A DNA stretch of 64,000 nucleotides, from the NCBI GenBank assembly GCA_018267275.1, contig JAFDYV010000004.1, positions 558,001-622,000 on the forward strand. Direction: 5' to 3'. The stretch's first letter is position 1. Every line of letters begins with the position of its first letter. The translations under genes were made by a program, and so were the position numbers. This document shows, piece after piece, positions 52,954 to 62,188 of this stretch. Source of the DNA: Bacteroidota bacterium (GTDB lineage: Bacteria > Bacteroidota > Bacteroidia > Cytophagales > Cyclobacteriaceae). Under the pieces are notes generated by a model. It was not told where the DNA came from. It was given only the letters and a program-made list of their open reading frames with translations, and searched no databases.

Positions 52954-53451
52954 ATGAAAACACTTCTATGGCTGTTACCGATTGCAATTTTGGCTGCCTG
53001 TCATATCCCGAGTGCTACTCCAGAAAATAAATGTTTAGATCTCGCTGACATGGACGATGGCATTTTAGTATTTCAGGTAAATAGAAAAACAGATACAACC
53101 AAAGAGTACAACTATAAACGACATTACTTTATTGAAATTTACGAAGATAAAAGCCTAAAAAACCTAGTTAACTCTGTTTTTTTACCAAAAGGCACAAAAT
53201 GGGAGCTTACCATTAATCTATCTCCCCAAAAAAGGAAGAATTACTGCGTATTGATTTATAAAGAAAATCTTTCGTTGGGGCACACCCTAATGGAGTGGGA
53301 TAACACTGGCAAAAAGAACCTAGCCGCAATCTGGAACCGCAAAGATCTAAAGTATTACGCTTCCACAAAGTTGATGTTGGCTGCCCCGCCTGTAACAATA
53401 ACCAGCAAAGATGGAGCTGGGGGAGATGGTGTTCGAGTAATGATTGACTAG
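52954..53451 (+). CDS. Small lipoprotein of unknown function
   Basis: A 165-residue protein with a lipobox (ILAACHIP; Cys16). The mature part is polar, Lys-rich and beta-rich (IEIYEDKSLKNLVNSVFLPK, KWELTINLSPQKRKNYCVLI) with two extra Cys residues. I do not recognise it. It ends 6 bases before the CHAT-domain gene, so the two are probably cotranscribed and the lipoprotein could be its partner, anchor or regulator. The 157-base AT-rich region before it, after the pyruvate kinase gene, likely contains their promoter. Confidence 0.8.
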   Translation: MKTLLWLLPIAILAACHIPSATPENKCLDLADMDDGILVFQVNRKTDTTKEYNYKRHYFIEIYEDKSLKNLVNSVFLPKGTKWELTINLSPQKRKNYCVLIYKENLSLGHTLMEWDNTGKKNLAAIWNRKDLKYYASTKLMLAAPPVTITSKDGAGGDGVRVMID

Positions 53452-53457
53452 CGCCAT

Positions 53458-56400
53458 ATGCTTAGGGTTCTAGTTAGCATTCTATTGAGTGCTCACTCCC
53501 TTTCTTGTTTTACCCAATCTACTGAGGCCTACCTCGAAAAAGGCAGAGAATTGCTTTACGCGGAAGAATTTCGTTTGTCTCATTACAACCTTACTCAGGC
53601 AATTGCAAAAGCTAGAAAGAATTCCACTAAAGAAGCGGCTCAATTTTATTTAGTACAAAGCCTGTTGCTGACACAAGAAATCGATTCTGCAACACGATTG
53701 TTAGAGCAACTCAAAGGCAAGTTAAGTTTTGATAAATATAGTTTCTTATTGGCGTTACAAAAATATCAAAAAGGTGAAACTGGGGCACTGAGTGATTTCA
53801 AAGCGATAGCAGGTGGCAGCAGTAAGGATTTGCTACTGCTCGCGAAAGCAAATTTCTATCTAGGTATATTACAGTATCGGTTGCGATCAACTTCATCAAT
53901 TGAAGAATCAATTGTTGCCTTAACGAAATCGATTGATTATTTCAAAAAGGACTCCGCACTTACGCACATTAAAATAGGCCTTGGCAGAACGCAACTCGCA
54001 GATGCCTTTCGTGTAGGTGGTAAATTGGAGTTGGCCCTTTTACAGTCTGACCAAGCTCTTCGAATTTTTCAAACTTCGCCTTACGCCACACCCATTCATT
54101 TTGCCAATGCGTATGCCGCAGCAGGGCGAATTCATTTTGACTCGCAGCGATATTTTACAGCAGCTGGCCTATTTGAAAAGTCATTAAAACTCAGATTATC
54201 AACCCAGCTGGACAGCGCAGCCATTGGTGTTACGTTTTCAAATTTGGCGGTGACTTATGAGTTGCTAAATGATCAAAACAACTGTGAACGCGCTTACGAG
54301 CAGGCAGCAAAATACTGGCACGCGCTACGCAACCAACCCAATCGTACGATTCCCTTTGCCAATAACCGGGCTCTCTTTTTGCACGGCATTCACGAATCAG
54401 CAGAAGCGATCCAAATTTTGGAACGCATTCTACCTGAAGCCAAGTTGGGTAACATTCAATCTCAGTTCACAACGCGTTACAATCTTACGACCCTATATTA
54501 CAACCTCGGTGAATTTGAAAAAGCAAGAAAACTGCACAACGATTTAGTTGCTTGGCAGAGCCAACGAACTAACCAGTTCTCGATCGCTGATGACCTGAGA
54601 ATCAAAATACTTCATGCCATGATTCTAAGTAAGGAGAACAAACTCTCTGAAGCCATCCAAGAATGCAGGGCAATTGAAACAATCCTGAGCACAACAAGAG
54701 TCAGTGCAAAAGAAACAGCTTCTTTTTACGATGCTTTTGCAGATATTTTAATGAGTGCTGATCGCTTCCAAACGTCAAAGCAGTATTTAAATGAAGCAAG
54801 ACTACACTATGATCAAACACACAACACAGCCGCGCTTATCACAAATGGCAATTCTCTTGCAATGACTTGTTTTCAGCTGGAACAGTACGACAGCGCTTTA
54901 CTGTATGCGAGTCACTCTTTGGAGCAGAATACAATTTCTTCGAAACAACTCATTTATCCTTACCGCCTGCCGATGCATGCAATCCAAGGATGCTTTATTA
55001 TCATCTTTTCGCGCATCAAACAATTCGAAAAAACGCGCGATCAAAATTTTCTTTCCTTACTATATCCATACGAGCAATTGGGAATTGACTTGATTCGTGC
55101 CATACGAAAGAATTTGTATAGCGATGCAGATCGATTGTACTACAACAAAAAGGTAGCCGAGTTTTACAAAGTTGTCCAATTGGCACAATTTTATAGAATG
55201 GGGTTACGAGCTGATGCCAATGAGAAGTTTTTTGAATATGCCGAAGAAAGTAAATTTCAGGCACTGGTCAACAGCATGAGTGCAGCGCGCGTAACTTCTT
55301 TTAAGGAAGTAAACACATTACTCGTCTCAGAAGAACAACAACTTGCAAAAAGGAAAGTGTTGGAAAACAATCAACTGATTCAACTCTTGAGCCAATCAGA
55401 CGATGCCGAAGAAGTTGAACAAAGGAGGGAAGCATCTTTGACGAGCCTCTCAACGCTACAACGCAAGCATCAATTATTTCTTGACTCTCTGCACCAACAT
55501 TTTACTGGCTATTACGAGCTAAAGTATGGGGGCGAGCCACTAAATCTAACTGTTTTTCAAAAACAGCTAACACCGCGCCAGTTGGTGTTGCAATGGAAGG
55601 TTCTAGATAGCATCATCCTTTTACAGAGTATCCACCATAATCACGTCAGTACATATAAGATTGAGCAGGCAGACAACATCAGCAAGCAAATAAAGAAGCT
55701 GAGAAACCAAATAAAATTTAAGCTAGATGGCGATTTGATTTCTACAGCGCAACTATTGTATAAAGAATTGCTCTCTAAAGCATTGGATGAAATTGAAAAA
55801 AGGAAGGAGACAATAACCGAATTGATAATCGTCCCTGATGGTTTCTTGTTTTCATTGCCGTTTGAAGTATTGATGAAAGACAGAAGCCGCGCGATTTATT
55901 TGGTTGAATCGCACAATGTGCACTATGCATATTCTTGTCAGTTAATGATGAAGGCGAAAGTGCAGACACGTGCTGAGACATCGCTCGCATTCTTGGGTGT
56001 TGCCCCCACGTTTGGGTCGGTAGATGCCACTTCCGGTAGCCGGTCTTCTGGCAGTTTTGCAGGTAATGTGGCATACAATGATTTTGATTTTCAACCTTTG
56101 CAAGAGAACGAGGGCGAGGTAATGTCCATAGTCAGTTTGGCGCAACAGAAAAATGCCACGCTGTTGACGGGAGAGCAGGCTACAGAAGGGCGGATAAAAA
56201 AGATAGACCTCGTCCGGTATCGATACATTCATTTTGCTACCCACGGCTTTGTCGATCACGGTGGCCAAGGCAATTCGGGTTTAGCCTTGACAAATGCAGA
56301 TGCCAGTGAAGACAATTTGCTCCTTAGCTCTGAAATCTATGGACTGTCAATGCAAGCAGAGTTAGTCTGCTTATCGGCCTGCGAAACAGGACTGGGCGAT

Positions 56401-56655
56401 AACGTACCGGGCGAAGGATTGATGGGACTTGGGAGGGCTTTCTTTTATGCGGGAGCCAGAAACTTGTTGGTTTCTCTCTGGAAGGTTCCTGACAAGAGCA
56501 CATCGCTATTCATGATTGATTTTTACAACGAACTCTTCATAAAACGACTGTCGTTGTCCACATCACTTAGGCAAGCAAAGCTGAAGATGATAAAAACAAA
56601 AGAATACAATAGCCCTTACTATTGGGCACCGTTTGTTTTAACGGGAGCAAATTGA
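53458..56655 (+). CDS. Exported TPR-CHAT protein (caspase-like peptidase)
   Basis: A 1065-residue protein with a signal peptide (MLRVLVSILLSAHSLSCFTQ). Tetratricopeptide-like repeats span about residues 25-560. A helical linker with coiled coil follows (about 600-690), then a C-terminal CHAT domain (about 780-1063). The CHAT catalytic pair is His929 in FATHGF and Cys975 in LSACETGLGD, and VPDGFLFSLPFEVLM and GEGLMGLGRAFFYAGA are also family-like. It is probably a separase/caspase-clan protease acting in the envelope, with TPRs binding a partner or substrate. A conserved lipoprotein-like gene lies directly upstream. Confidence 0.93.
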   Translation: MLRVLVSILLSAHSLSCFTQSTEAYLEKGRELLYAEEFRLSHYNLTQAIAKARKNSTKEAAQFYLVQSLLLTQEIDSATRLLEQLKGKLSFDKYSFLLALQKYQKGETGALSDFKAIAGGSSKDLLLLAKANFYLGILQYRLRSTSSIEESIVALTKSIDYFKKDSALTHIKIGLGRTQLADAFRVGGKLELALLQSDQALRIFQTSPYATPIHFANAYAAAGRIHFDSQRYFTAAGLFEKSLKLRLSTQLDSAAIGVTFSNLAVTYELLNDQNNCERAYEQAAKYWHALRNQPNRTIPFANNRALFLHGIHESAEAIQILERILPEAKLGNIQSQFTTRYNLTTLYYNLGEFEKARKLHNDLVAWQSQRTNQFSIADDLRIKILHAMILSKENKLSEAIQECRAIETILSTTRVSAKETASFYDAFADILMSADRFQTSKQYLNEARLHYDQTHNTAALITNGNSLAMTCFQLEQYDSALLYASHSLEQNTISSKQLIYPYRLPMHAIQGCFIIIFSRIKQFEKTRDQNFLSLLYPYEQLGIDLIRAIRKNLYSDADRLYYNKKVAEFYKVVQLAQFYRMGLRADANEKFFEYAEESKFQALVNSMSAARVTSFKEVNTLLVSEEQQLAKRKVLENNQLIQLLSQSDDAEEVEQRREASLTSLSTLQRKHQLFLDSLHQHFTGYYELKYGGEPLNLTVFQKQLTPRQLVLQWKVLDSIILLQSIHHNHVSTYKIEQADNISKQIKKLRNQIKFKLDGDLISTAQLLYKELLSKALDEIEKRKETITELIIVPDGFLFSLPFEVLMKDRSRAIYLVESHNVHYAYSCQLMMKAKVQTRAETSLAFLGVAPTFGSVDATSGSRSSGSFAGNVAYNDFDFQPLQENEGEVMSIVSLAQQKNATLLTGEQATEGRIKKIDLVRYRYIHFATHGFVDHGGQGNSGLALTNADASEDNLLLSSEIYGLSMQAELVCLSACETGLGDNVPGEGLMGLGRAFFYAGARNLLVSLWKVPDKSTSLFMIDFYNELFIKRLSLSTSLRQAKLKMIKTKEYNSPYYWAPFVLTGAN

Positions 56656-56698
56656 TCCGGCAGAACACACCATTCAGAGAAAATCATTTTTACCTCCT

Positions 56699-57370
56699 TC
56701 AGATTACCCGCCCATCAGCCATCGCTATTACACGATGCGTCTTTGCTGCGAAAGATTGGTCGTGCGTAACAATGAGCAAGGTTTGTTGGTACTGTTCGGC
56801 CAATTGCTGAAAAATTCCAAAAACAGTTTCCGTATTCTTATTATCTAAATTTCCAGTGGGTTCGTCTCCCATAACAATAATTGGGTCGTTAATCAGCGCT
56901 CGGGCAATGGCCACACGTTGTTTCTCTCCACCCGAAAGTTGATTGGCTCTTTTGTTTGCCAGATGCTCAATGTGAAGTTGTTGCAAACGTGCGTACGCGC
57001 GCTGTTCAACTTCTTCATCTGAATAAGATTTTAATTTCAAACCTGGAAGCATTACGTTATGCAGCACGCTAAACTCATTGAGCAGGTAGTGGAATTGAAA
57101 CACAAATCCAATTTTGGCATTGCGCACCTGCGCCAGCTCGCGTTCTGATTTTTTAACCATGCTTTCTCCATCAATCCACACTTCGCCTTCGTAATCGGTG
57201 TCCATGGTCGAGAGCACATATAATAAGGTAGACTTGCCGCAACCCGATTTTCCCACTACCGACACAAACTCTCCTCTCTTTATTTGAAACGAAACATCCG
57301 TCAGCACTTTCATCTCGACCGGGTCGGTGAATTTCTTTGTAATGTGTTTCGCTTCTAATACAACACGCAT
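56699..57370 (-). CDS. ABC transporter ATP-binding protein (MacB/LolD-like)
   Basis: A 223-residue ATPase. Walker A is [20 protein letters not shown], signature [16 protein letters not shown], Walker [15 protein letters not shown], with Gly in place of the more usual Leu. The switch His is in [12 protein letters not shown]. It starts 3 bases after the permease stop. The group exports drugs, peptides or lipoproteins through a MacA-type adaptor. It converges on the CHAT gene with no clear terminator in the 43 bases between. Confidence 0.94.
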   Translation of the reverse strand: MRVVLEAKHITKKFTDPVEMKVLTDVSFQIKRGEFVSVVGKSGCGKSTLLYVLSTMDTDYEGEVWIDGESMVKKSERELAQVRNAKIGFVFQFHYLLNEFSVLHNVMLPGLKLKSYSDEEVEQRAYARLQQLHIEHLANKRANQLSGGEKQRVAIARALINDPIIVMGDEPTGNLDNKNTETVFGIFQQLAEQYQQTLLIVTHDQSFAAKTHRVIAMADGRVI

Positions 57371-57373
57371 ACT

Positions 57374-58633
57374 TTATTTTCCTCTGATGATAACGACAGG
57401 GTCAATGGAGCTTGCCTTCAACGCGGGAAACAAACCTGCGAAGTAGGTGGTAAACAACGAAAAGGTGATCCCAATGAAATAGAACCAAGGGTTGTAGTTG
57501 ATCGGATACGTTTTTACCGTGGGCAACGCTTCGGTCACAAACGGCACTTGGTCAATTACAGCCGAAAGAAGAAACCCAAACATCAAACCTGTTACACCAC
57601 CAAACAATCCAATACTAAGGGCAATGAACAAAAAAATAAGGCGCACATCGGGTCCGGAAAACCCGGTTGCTTTTAGTATAGCAATCGAGTCCATTTTTTC
57701 ATAGATCATCATGTTTAAGATGTTGTAGATGCCGAAGCCCGCAACAATCAAAAGTGTGATGCCCACTGCATAAGCGATAAGTGTGCGGATGAAAGTACCC
57801 GTCTCAAATTGTGCATTCGCTGTTTGAATATCTACCGCGTCTGTGTTGTAAACCTTTCTGAATTCTGTTGCCAGCGCAGGGGCTTCAGGCAAGTTTTTCA
57901 CTTTTACAGCGATATCTGTAAGGTACGATGAAGGTTTGGAAAGAATCTTTTGAACCGTAATTAAAGAAGCGAAACTTTGCGTCTTGTCAAAATCTTGCAG
58001 GCCTGATTGATAAAGCCCCACTACTTTTAATTGAAATTGTTCGCCTTGCTGAGTAACCACCGTAACACGGTCACCCAGTTGCACCATCAACTTGGCAGCC
58101 AAAGGCTTTCCCAACACAATAGTATTGGGTATGTTTTTCAAATCTGAGTAGTCGCCTGCTACCATGTAATCGGCAAACGAATACAAACGAACTTCTGCAT
58201 CGACATCAATTCCATTGACAGTGCCGGTGATGTCTACGTTGCCTGCATTGAAAAAAACTTGTGCAGATACTTTTGGTGAAACGCCCAGCACGCGCGGGTC
58301 AGCCTTGAGCGATTTGATAATCGCGCTGCTGTTCAAAATGTCAAGTCGCGCGTTGGTAGCTTTGATCGATCGCACAAAATGATGAAACCCCGCAAACCCT
58401 GTTGCTTTTTCGATTGGTTGTGTTTCGGTGGGTTTTAGTTCATTGTAGATTCGGACATGGGCAGTGCGATTGAGAATCAGGCCGTCAAGCAAATCGTTGA
58501 GACCGGTCATGAAGCTCAACAAAGTGATGAACATGGTGATGGAGAACGTAACGCCAATGGCTGCCACCAAGGTTTGCTTCCAACGCGCTAATAGCAACGA
58601 TTTGGCAATCTCGATGTTGAGCGGCAGTTTCAT
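57374..58633 (-). CDS. ABC transporter permease (FtsX/MacB type)
   Basis: A 419-residue permease. An N-terminal helix is followed by a large periplasmic MacB_PCD domain (about 45-275) and three C-terminal helices. It shows FtsX-like EKMDSIAILKATGFSGPDVR and ends in FPALKASSIDPVVIIRGK, the standard ending of LolC/E and MacB-type permeases. Its start overlaps the adaptor gene by 4 bases. Confidence 0.94.
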   Translation of the reverse strand: MKLPLNIEIAKSLLLARWKQTLVAAIGVTFSITMFITLLSFMTGLNDLLDGLILNRTAHVRIYNELKPTETQPIEKATGFAGFHHFVRSIKATNARLDILNSSAIIKSLKADPRVLGVSPKVSAQVFFNAGNVDITGTVNGIDVDAEVRLYSFADYMVAGDYSDLKNIPNTIVLGKPLAAKLMVQLGDRVTVVTQQGEQFQLKVVGLYQSGLQDFDKTQSFASLITVQKILSKPSSYLTDIAVKVKNLPEAPALATEFRKVYNTDAVDIQTANAQFETGTFIRTLIAYAVGITLLIVAGFGIYNILNMMIYEKMDSIAILKATGFSGPDVRLIFLFIALSIGLFGGVTGLMFGFLLSAVIDQVPFVTEALPTVKTYPINYNPWFYFIGITFSLFTTYFAGLFPALKASSIDPVVIIRGK

Positions 58634-59721
58634 TTGATTGGTTTTACAATCTCATCGTTTGCCGATAGCCCCTCTTCAATTTCAACTTTGCGGTAGTCGC
58701 GCAAACCCGTTCGCACTTTTCTTTGTTCACCGCTTTTTAATAACACCATCGAATCATTGATCAGGTAAGAACGGGGAATCAGAAGCACATTTTTTTTCGA
58801 ACGAATGATGATGTTGGCCTCTGCCGTAAGATTGGGGTATAAAGAAGGGGGAGTAGTTGTAAATTCGGCCTCCATGGTGAATAGTTTTGTTCGTTCATTT
58901 AGAATGGGGTAAATCTTACTCACGGTTGCATTCCATACTTCATTGGGGTGGCTACTTAAACTCACCACCACTTGTTGGCCAGATGCTACCAAGCCGATGT
59001 CTGACTCGTCAATGTCTAATTCTAGAATGAAATCCTTTTCGTCTCCAATCACAGCTACCGCGGTTTGCGGATTGACTAGTTCACCCTGCTCTTTCAGCCA
59101 TGAGTAGACCTTGCCATTAATTTTGCTGGTGACGGTAAAGTCACCCAATTGCTGGGTGGCTACTTCGTAACTGATTTGTGCTTGGTTGGCGGCAAGCTTT
59201 AATTGTCTTTCCAACTCGTGGTAACGAATTGATGCTGAATGGTGAGCCGCAGCCGAGCTTTCGTAGGCAAGCTTTCGTTGCTCCCACTCTACTTGTGAGC
59301 CTATGTTTTGCTTGCGCAGATTATCTTGCCGCACCATTAAGAGAGAATCCGTTAACAGTTTTTCTTTCGCCAATTGAACCGCTATTCTTTGTTCATGAAG
59401 TTTCTCTTTGTTTTCGCTTAACTGTGCATATCGAAGTGCAATTTTTGCGTTGTCATTTGCCAGCTTAGCAGTGTTGTTTTTTAACCGCGCAATGGGCTGA
59501 CCGGCTTTTACCTGCTCACCCTCACGCACCAAAATTTCTTCAAGGGTGCTAGACACTGTAGCGAAAACACTGTATTGATTTCTACTTTTTACCCGCCCGC
59601 TGGCATATACCGATTCAGTGATGTTTTCTACTGTGGGCGTAGCCGTTTCAATTTTGTTCTTGCAGCCAATTAAAAAGCAAAGACAGGTAACTAGTGGGGG
59701 TACTAAATATCTTCGAAGCAT
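58630..59721 (-). CDS. HlyD/MacA-family adaptor, lipoprotein
   Basis: A 363-residue membrane-fusion protein. The start at 59721 gives a lipobox (LCFLIGCKNK). Lipoyl-like halves (about 50-75 and 165-200: VREGEQVKAGQPIARLKNNT and SKINGKVYSWLKEQGELVNP) flank a coiled coil (about 80-160), and a beta-barrel follows. It is the first gene of the three-gene exporter. The upstream region is shared with the divergent Crp/Fnr gene (about 96 bases). Confidence 0.93.
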   Translation of the reverse strand: MLRRYLVPPLVTCLCFLIGCKNKIETATPTVENITESVYASGRVKSRNQYSVFATVSSTLEEILVREGEQVKAGQPIARLKNNTAKLANDNAKIALRYAQLSENKEKLHEQRIAVQLAKEKLLTDSLLMVRQDNLRKQNIGSQVEWEQRKLAYESSAAAHHSASIRYHELERQLKLAANQAQISYEVATQQLGDFTVTSKINGKVYSWLKEQGELVNPQTAVAVIGDEKDFILELDIDESDIGLVASGQQVVVSLSSHPNEVWNATVSKIYPILNERTKLFTMEAEFTTTPPSLYPNLTAEANIIIRSKKNVLLIPRSYLINDSMVLLKSGEQRKVRTGLRDYRKVEIEEGLSANDEIVKPIK

Positions 59722-59817
59722 GTTGAAAGTTAACAAACCAATGTGAGATCAGAAAAGTGAGATTTATCAGTCTTTTTTTGCTCTACTCGTTTTAACTTGC
59801 CGTTGCCTTTACCTCAA

Positions 59818-60426
59818 ATGAAAACGCCTTTTTTCACCGAGCCAGAGTTGGTTAGAAGTTTGGAGCAGCACGGCAAGGTGCGCAGCTTCGCTCAAAATGA
59901 CATTGTCATTAACCCTGGCGATAAGATTACACACATCCCTATTGTATTGAATGGTAGTTTGCGAATTGTACGGGAAGATGAAGAAGGCCGCGAAGTTTTT
60001 TTATACCATATCCACGCCCAGCAAAGCTGTGCGATGTCGCTCAATTGCTGTGTGGCAGAAAAGCAGAGTATGGTGAAAGCCATAGCAGAAGACAAGAGTG
60101 AAGTGTTGATGATACCAGCGCCAATGGTTGACCAGTTGATGCGCTATTCGGAATGGCGAAGATTCATCAATTTGACTTATGCAGCTCGCTATCACGAATT
60201 GCTGGAAGTAATTGATTTGATTGCGTTCCATAATATGGACAAGCAATTACTTCACTACCTTAAAAAACGGGGTGAGGCTCTCAACACATCAACCTTATTT
60301 ATCACCCACCAACAAATTGCCGATGAACTTCACACCCACCGCGAAGCTATCAGCCGCCTCCTTCGCACCATGGAAGAAAAAAAATTGGTCCGCCTAGGCA
60401 GAAATACGATAGAAATTTTGGGGTAA
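59818..60426 (+). CDS. Crp/Fnr-family transcriptional regulator
   Basis: A 202-residue regulator. The cyclic-nucleotide-binding-like N-terminal domain (about 1-115) has VINPGDKITHIPIVLNGSLR. The C-terminal HTH is seen in HQQIADELHTHREAISRLLR. The start at 59818 is preferred over a TTG at 59797. The sensor domain has Cys residues (LNCCVAE, about 79-85) but not the four-Cys set of Fnr, so direct iron-sulfur sensing is doubtful. A thiol/sulfur cassette follows after 74 bases, which it probably controls. Confidence 0.92.
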   Translation: MKTPFFTEPELVRSLEQHGKVRSFAQNDIVINPGDKITHIPIVLNGSLRIVREDEEGREVFLYHIHAQQSCAMSLNCCVAEKQSMVKAIAEDKSEVLMIPAPMVDQLMRYSEWRRFINLTYAARYHELLEVIDLIAFHNMDKQLLHYLKKRGEALNTSTLFITHQQIADELHTHREAISRLLRTMEEKKLVRLGRNTIEILG

Positions 60427-60427
60427 T

Positions 60428-60454
60428 GGAACATTTGTTCCAAATGGGACAAAT
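60428..60454. promoter_or_regulatory. Overlapping palindromes before the thiol/sulfur cassette
   Basis: Directly after the Crp/Fnr stop lie two overlapping symmetric sites: GGAACA-TT-TGTTCC (60428-60441, perfect 6-base arms) and ATTTGTTCC-AAAT-GGGACAAAT (60433-60454, 8 of 9 paired). This suits an operator for the regulator next door; untested. No terminator is visible here. Confidence 0.45.
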
Positions 60455-60500
60455 GCAGGTGCCTAGTTTTACGTCATCAAACCAAAAAAGCAAAACGACT

Positions 60501-60713
60501 ATGAAAAAGAATATGGGCAACGAAGATCGTATCATCCGCGTGGTGGCAGCGATGGCAATTATTGCACTTTACTTTGGGGGTCTGATTTCTGGCACGGTGG
60601 CAACAATTTTGTTGGTAGTGGCAGCCGCTTTTATCGCCACTAGCTTTGTCAGCTTCTGCCCCTTGTACCTGCCCTTTGGGCTCAATACGATTCGTAAAAA
60701 ATTGAGCAAGTAG
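60501..60713 (+). CDS. YgaP-type transmembrane domain protein (DUF2892)
   Basis: A 70-residue protein. The start at 60501 (MKKNMGNEDRIIRVVAA) fits the DUF2892 pattern; an upstream extension is unlikely. It has NxxDRxIR at the N-terminus, two hydrophobic helices, and the C-terminal FCPLYLPFGLNTIRKK typical of the family. In E. coli YgaP this domain follows a rhodanese domain in one protein; here the rhodanese is a separate gene 198 bases away. Probably a membrane partner in sulfur transfer. Confidence 0.88.
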   Translation: MKKNMGNEDRIIRVVAAMAIIALYFGGLISGTVATILLVVAAAFIATSFVSFCPLYLPFGLNTIRKKLSK

Positions 60714-60907
60714 TGGCCTGGTTCAAAAAATTGGCACTGCCCGCACTGGGTATTGCAATCGGTGGAGCAATGGGGTGGGCTTATTGGTATTGGGTGGGCT
60801 GCGAAAGCGGAGCATGCCCTATTACCTCGCGCCCGCTCAATAGTTCCCTCTACGGTGCAATCATGGGCGTACTGTTATTTTCAACCTTCAATAAAAAACA
60901 ATATTAA
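60713..60907 (+). CDS. DUF6132-type small membrane protein
   Basis: A 64-residue protein with GTG as the start, overlapping the preceding stop (TAGTG). Two hydrophobic helices flank WVGCESGACPITSRPLNSSL, whose two Cys and PITS pattern are family-defining as I recall for DUF6132. The Cys pair may bind sulfur or metal. It lies inside the thiol/sulfur cassette, 3 bases before the rhodanese gene. Confidence 0.82.
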   Translation: MAWFKKLALPALGIAIGGAMGWAYWYWVGCESGACPITSRPLNSSLYGAIMGVLLFSTFNKKQY

Positions 60908-60910
60908 GCT

Positions 60911-61213
60911 ATGGGATTCTTAGATTTTATTTTTGGAACCTCCTCTAAAGCCAACATTCACGAACTGTTGAACAAGGGAGCAACTATCCTTGACGTACGC
61001 AGTAAGCCCGAATTTGCAGGTGGCCACGCTAAAGGCGCTATTAATATTCCGCTCGATCAGTTGCCTTCCCAACTGGGGAGATTCAAGAAAGAGCAAGTCA
61101 TCGTTACTTGTTGCGCTTCGGGTATCCGAAGCGGAAATGCTAAGAAAATCTTGAACCAAGCGGGCTTTCTAAATGTTCACAATGGAGGTTCGTGGCAAAA
61201 TGTGGACCGATAA
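60911..61213 (+). CDS. Rhodanese-like sulfurtransferase
   Basis: A 100-residue single-domain rhodanese. The conserved ILDVRSKPEFAGGHAKGAIN is at about residues 26-45, and the active loop is CASGIRSG with catalytic Cys68, preceded by another Cys67. No export signal is clear, though the first residues (MGFLDFIFGTSSK) are hydrophobic. It transfers sulfane sulfur to a thiol acceptor, for which the thioredoxin gene that follows is a natural partner. Confidence 0.93.
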   Translation: MGFLDFIFGTSSKANIHELLNKGATILDVRSKPEFAGGHAKGAINIPLDQLPSQLGRFKKEQVIVTCCASGIRSGNAKKILNQAGFLNVHNGGSWQNVDR

Positions 61214-61224
61214 TTCGTTTAGCT

Positions 61225-61527
61225 ATGGTAACAGCATCTTTTGATCATTTGATTCAATCTCAAAAACCGGTATTGGTGGATTTTTCTGCGGAGTGGTGCG
61301 GCCCCTGCAAAATGATGGCGCCCATTTTAGGCCAGGTAAAACAAGCCTTGGGCGACAAGGCCAGCATCATTAAAATAGATGTGGATAAAAACCCTATGCT
61401 TGCCACCCAATATCAAGTGCAAGGGGTGCCAACGTTGATCTTGTTCAAAGAAGGTAAAATGCTTTGGCGCCAAAGTGGGGTAGTACAGCCTAATGTTTTG
61501 CAGCAGACCATTCAACGATATTTGTAG
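61225..61527 (+). CDS. Thioredoxin
   Basis: A 100-residue thioredoxin with the active site AEWCGPCKMMAPIL (Cys25, Cys28) and the cis-Pro loop VQGVPTLILF. The start at 61225 gives the normal length; an upstream in-frame GTG at 61192 overlaps the rhodanese gene. It reduces disulfides in the cytoplasm and here may recycle the rhodanese. It is the last gene of the cassette. Confidence 0.94.
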   Translation: MVTASFDHLIQSQKPVLVDFSAEWCGPCKMMAPILGQVKQALGDKASIIKIDVDKNPMLATQYQVQGVPTLILFKEGKMLWRQSGVVQPNVLQQTIQRYL

Positions 61528-61545
61528 CCGTGGTAGTGGTGCTAC

Positions 61546-62154
61546 TCACTCAAATGAAGTACGGCTTTTAGCATCCACCACATAAGTATTAGTCCATCGA
61601 TCGTGCCAGCCGCGACCCTCATCCCCAAAAAATGAAAATGCCTCAAAGGGAACAAGGCGAGTAATTGATCTCATAAAAATTGTACCAGTTGACGGCAGTT
61701 GGCCATTCTGATCGACTACTTTGGTACCGGTGACAAGCTTTCCAACAGTTCGGCCAAAAACGCTTTCGAAAAAAACGTAATACGACAAATAAGCTGTTAT
61801 TGCCAACAGATACATAAACCAAGGAGTGCCGTTTTCTGCTTTGTTCAATGCGTCTGGTTCAACCAACGCCAGAAAAATTCCTAACATGAATCCTAAGATC
61901 AACACCACAATGTAATACATCACCGTATCGATCAGCATGTTCGCAAAGCGTTTGCCTACTGTAGCATGCGACAGCGAATCTGCCTTTACACGCAAATCAA
62001 GTTGATTTAATTCGGCTTCTGCAATTGGTTTAAAAGTGGGGCAAATGTCATCAAAAGCCGGTTTGGCACCCGTGAGGCCGCAATACATTCCTGTTTGTGG
62101 ATCGAACACCTTGTTGGCGCAGACACGGCAATACTTCAGTTGTTGATCTGTCAT
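61546..62154 (-). CDS. RDD-family membrane protein with N-terminal Cys motif
   Basis: A 202-residue protein. The N-terminal 45 residues carry CRVCANK and YCGLTGAKP with ICPTFKP, four Cys that look like a small zinc ribbon. An RDD membrane domain follows (KRFANMLIDTVMYYIVVLIL, FESVFGRTVGKLVTGTKVVD), with three or four helices. A zinc ribbon plus RDD is a layout seen in Bacteroidota proteins of unknown role. It converges on the thioredoxin gene with 18 bases between. Confidence 0.88.
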   Translation of the reverse strand: MTDQQLKYCRVCANKVFDPQTGMYCGLTGAKPAFDDICPTFKPIAEAELNQLDLRVKADSLSHATVGKRFANMLIDTVMYYIVVLILGFMLGIFLALVEPDALNKAENGTPWFMYLLAITAYLSYYVFFESVFGRTVGKLVTGTKVVDQNGQLPSTGTIFMRSITRLVPFEAFSFFGDEGRGWHDRWTNTYVVDAKSRTSFE

Positions 62155-62188
62155 TTTTCAGTTTTCTAAATATAGAAACAAACCACTT

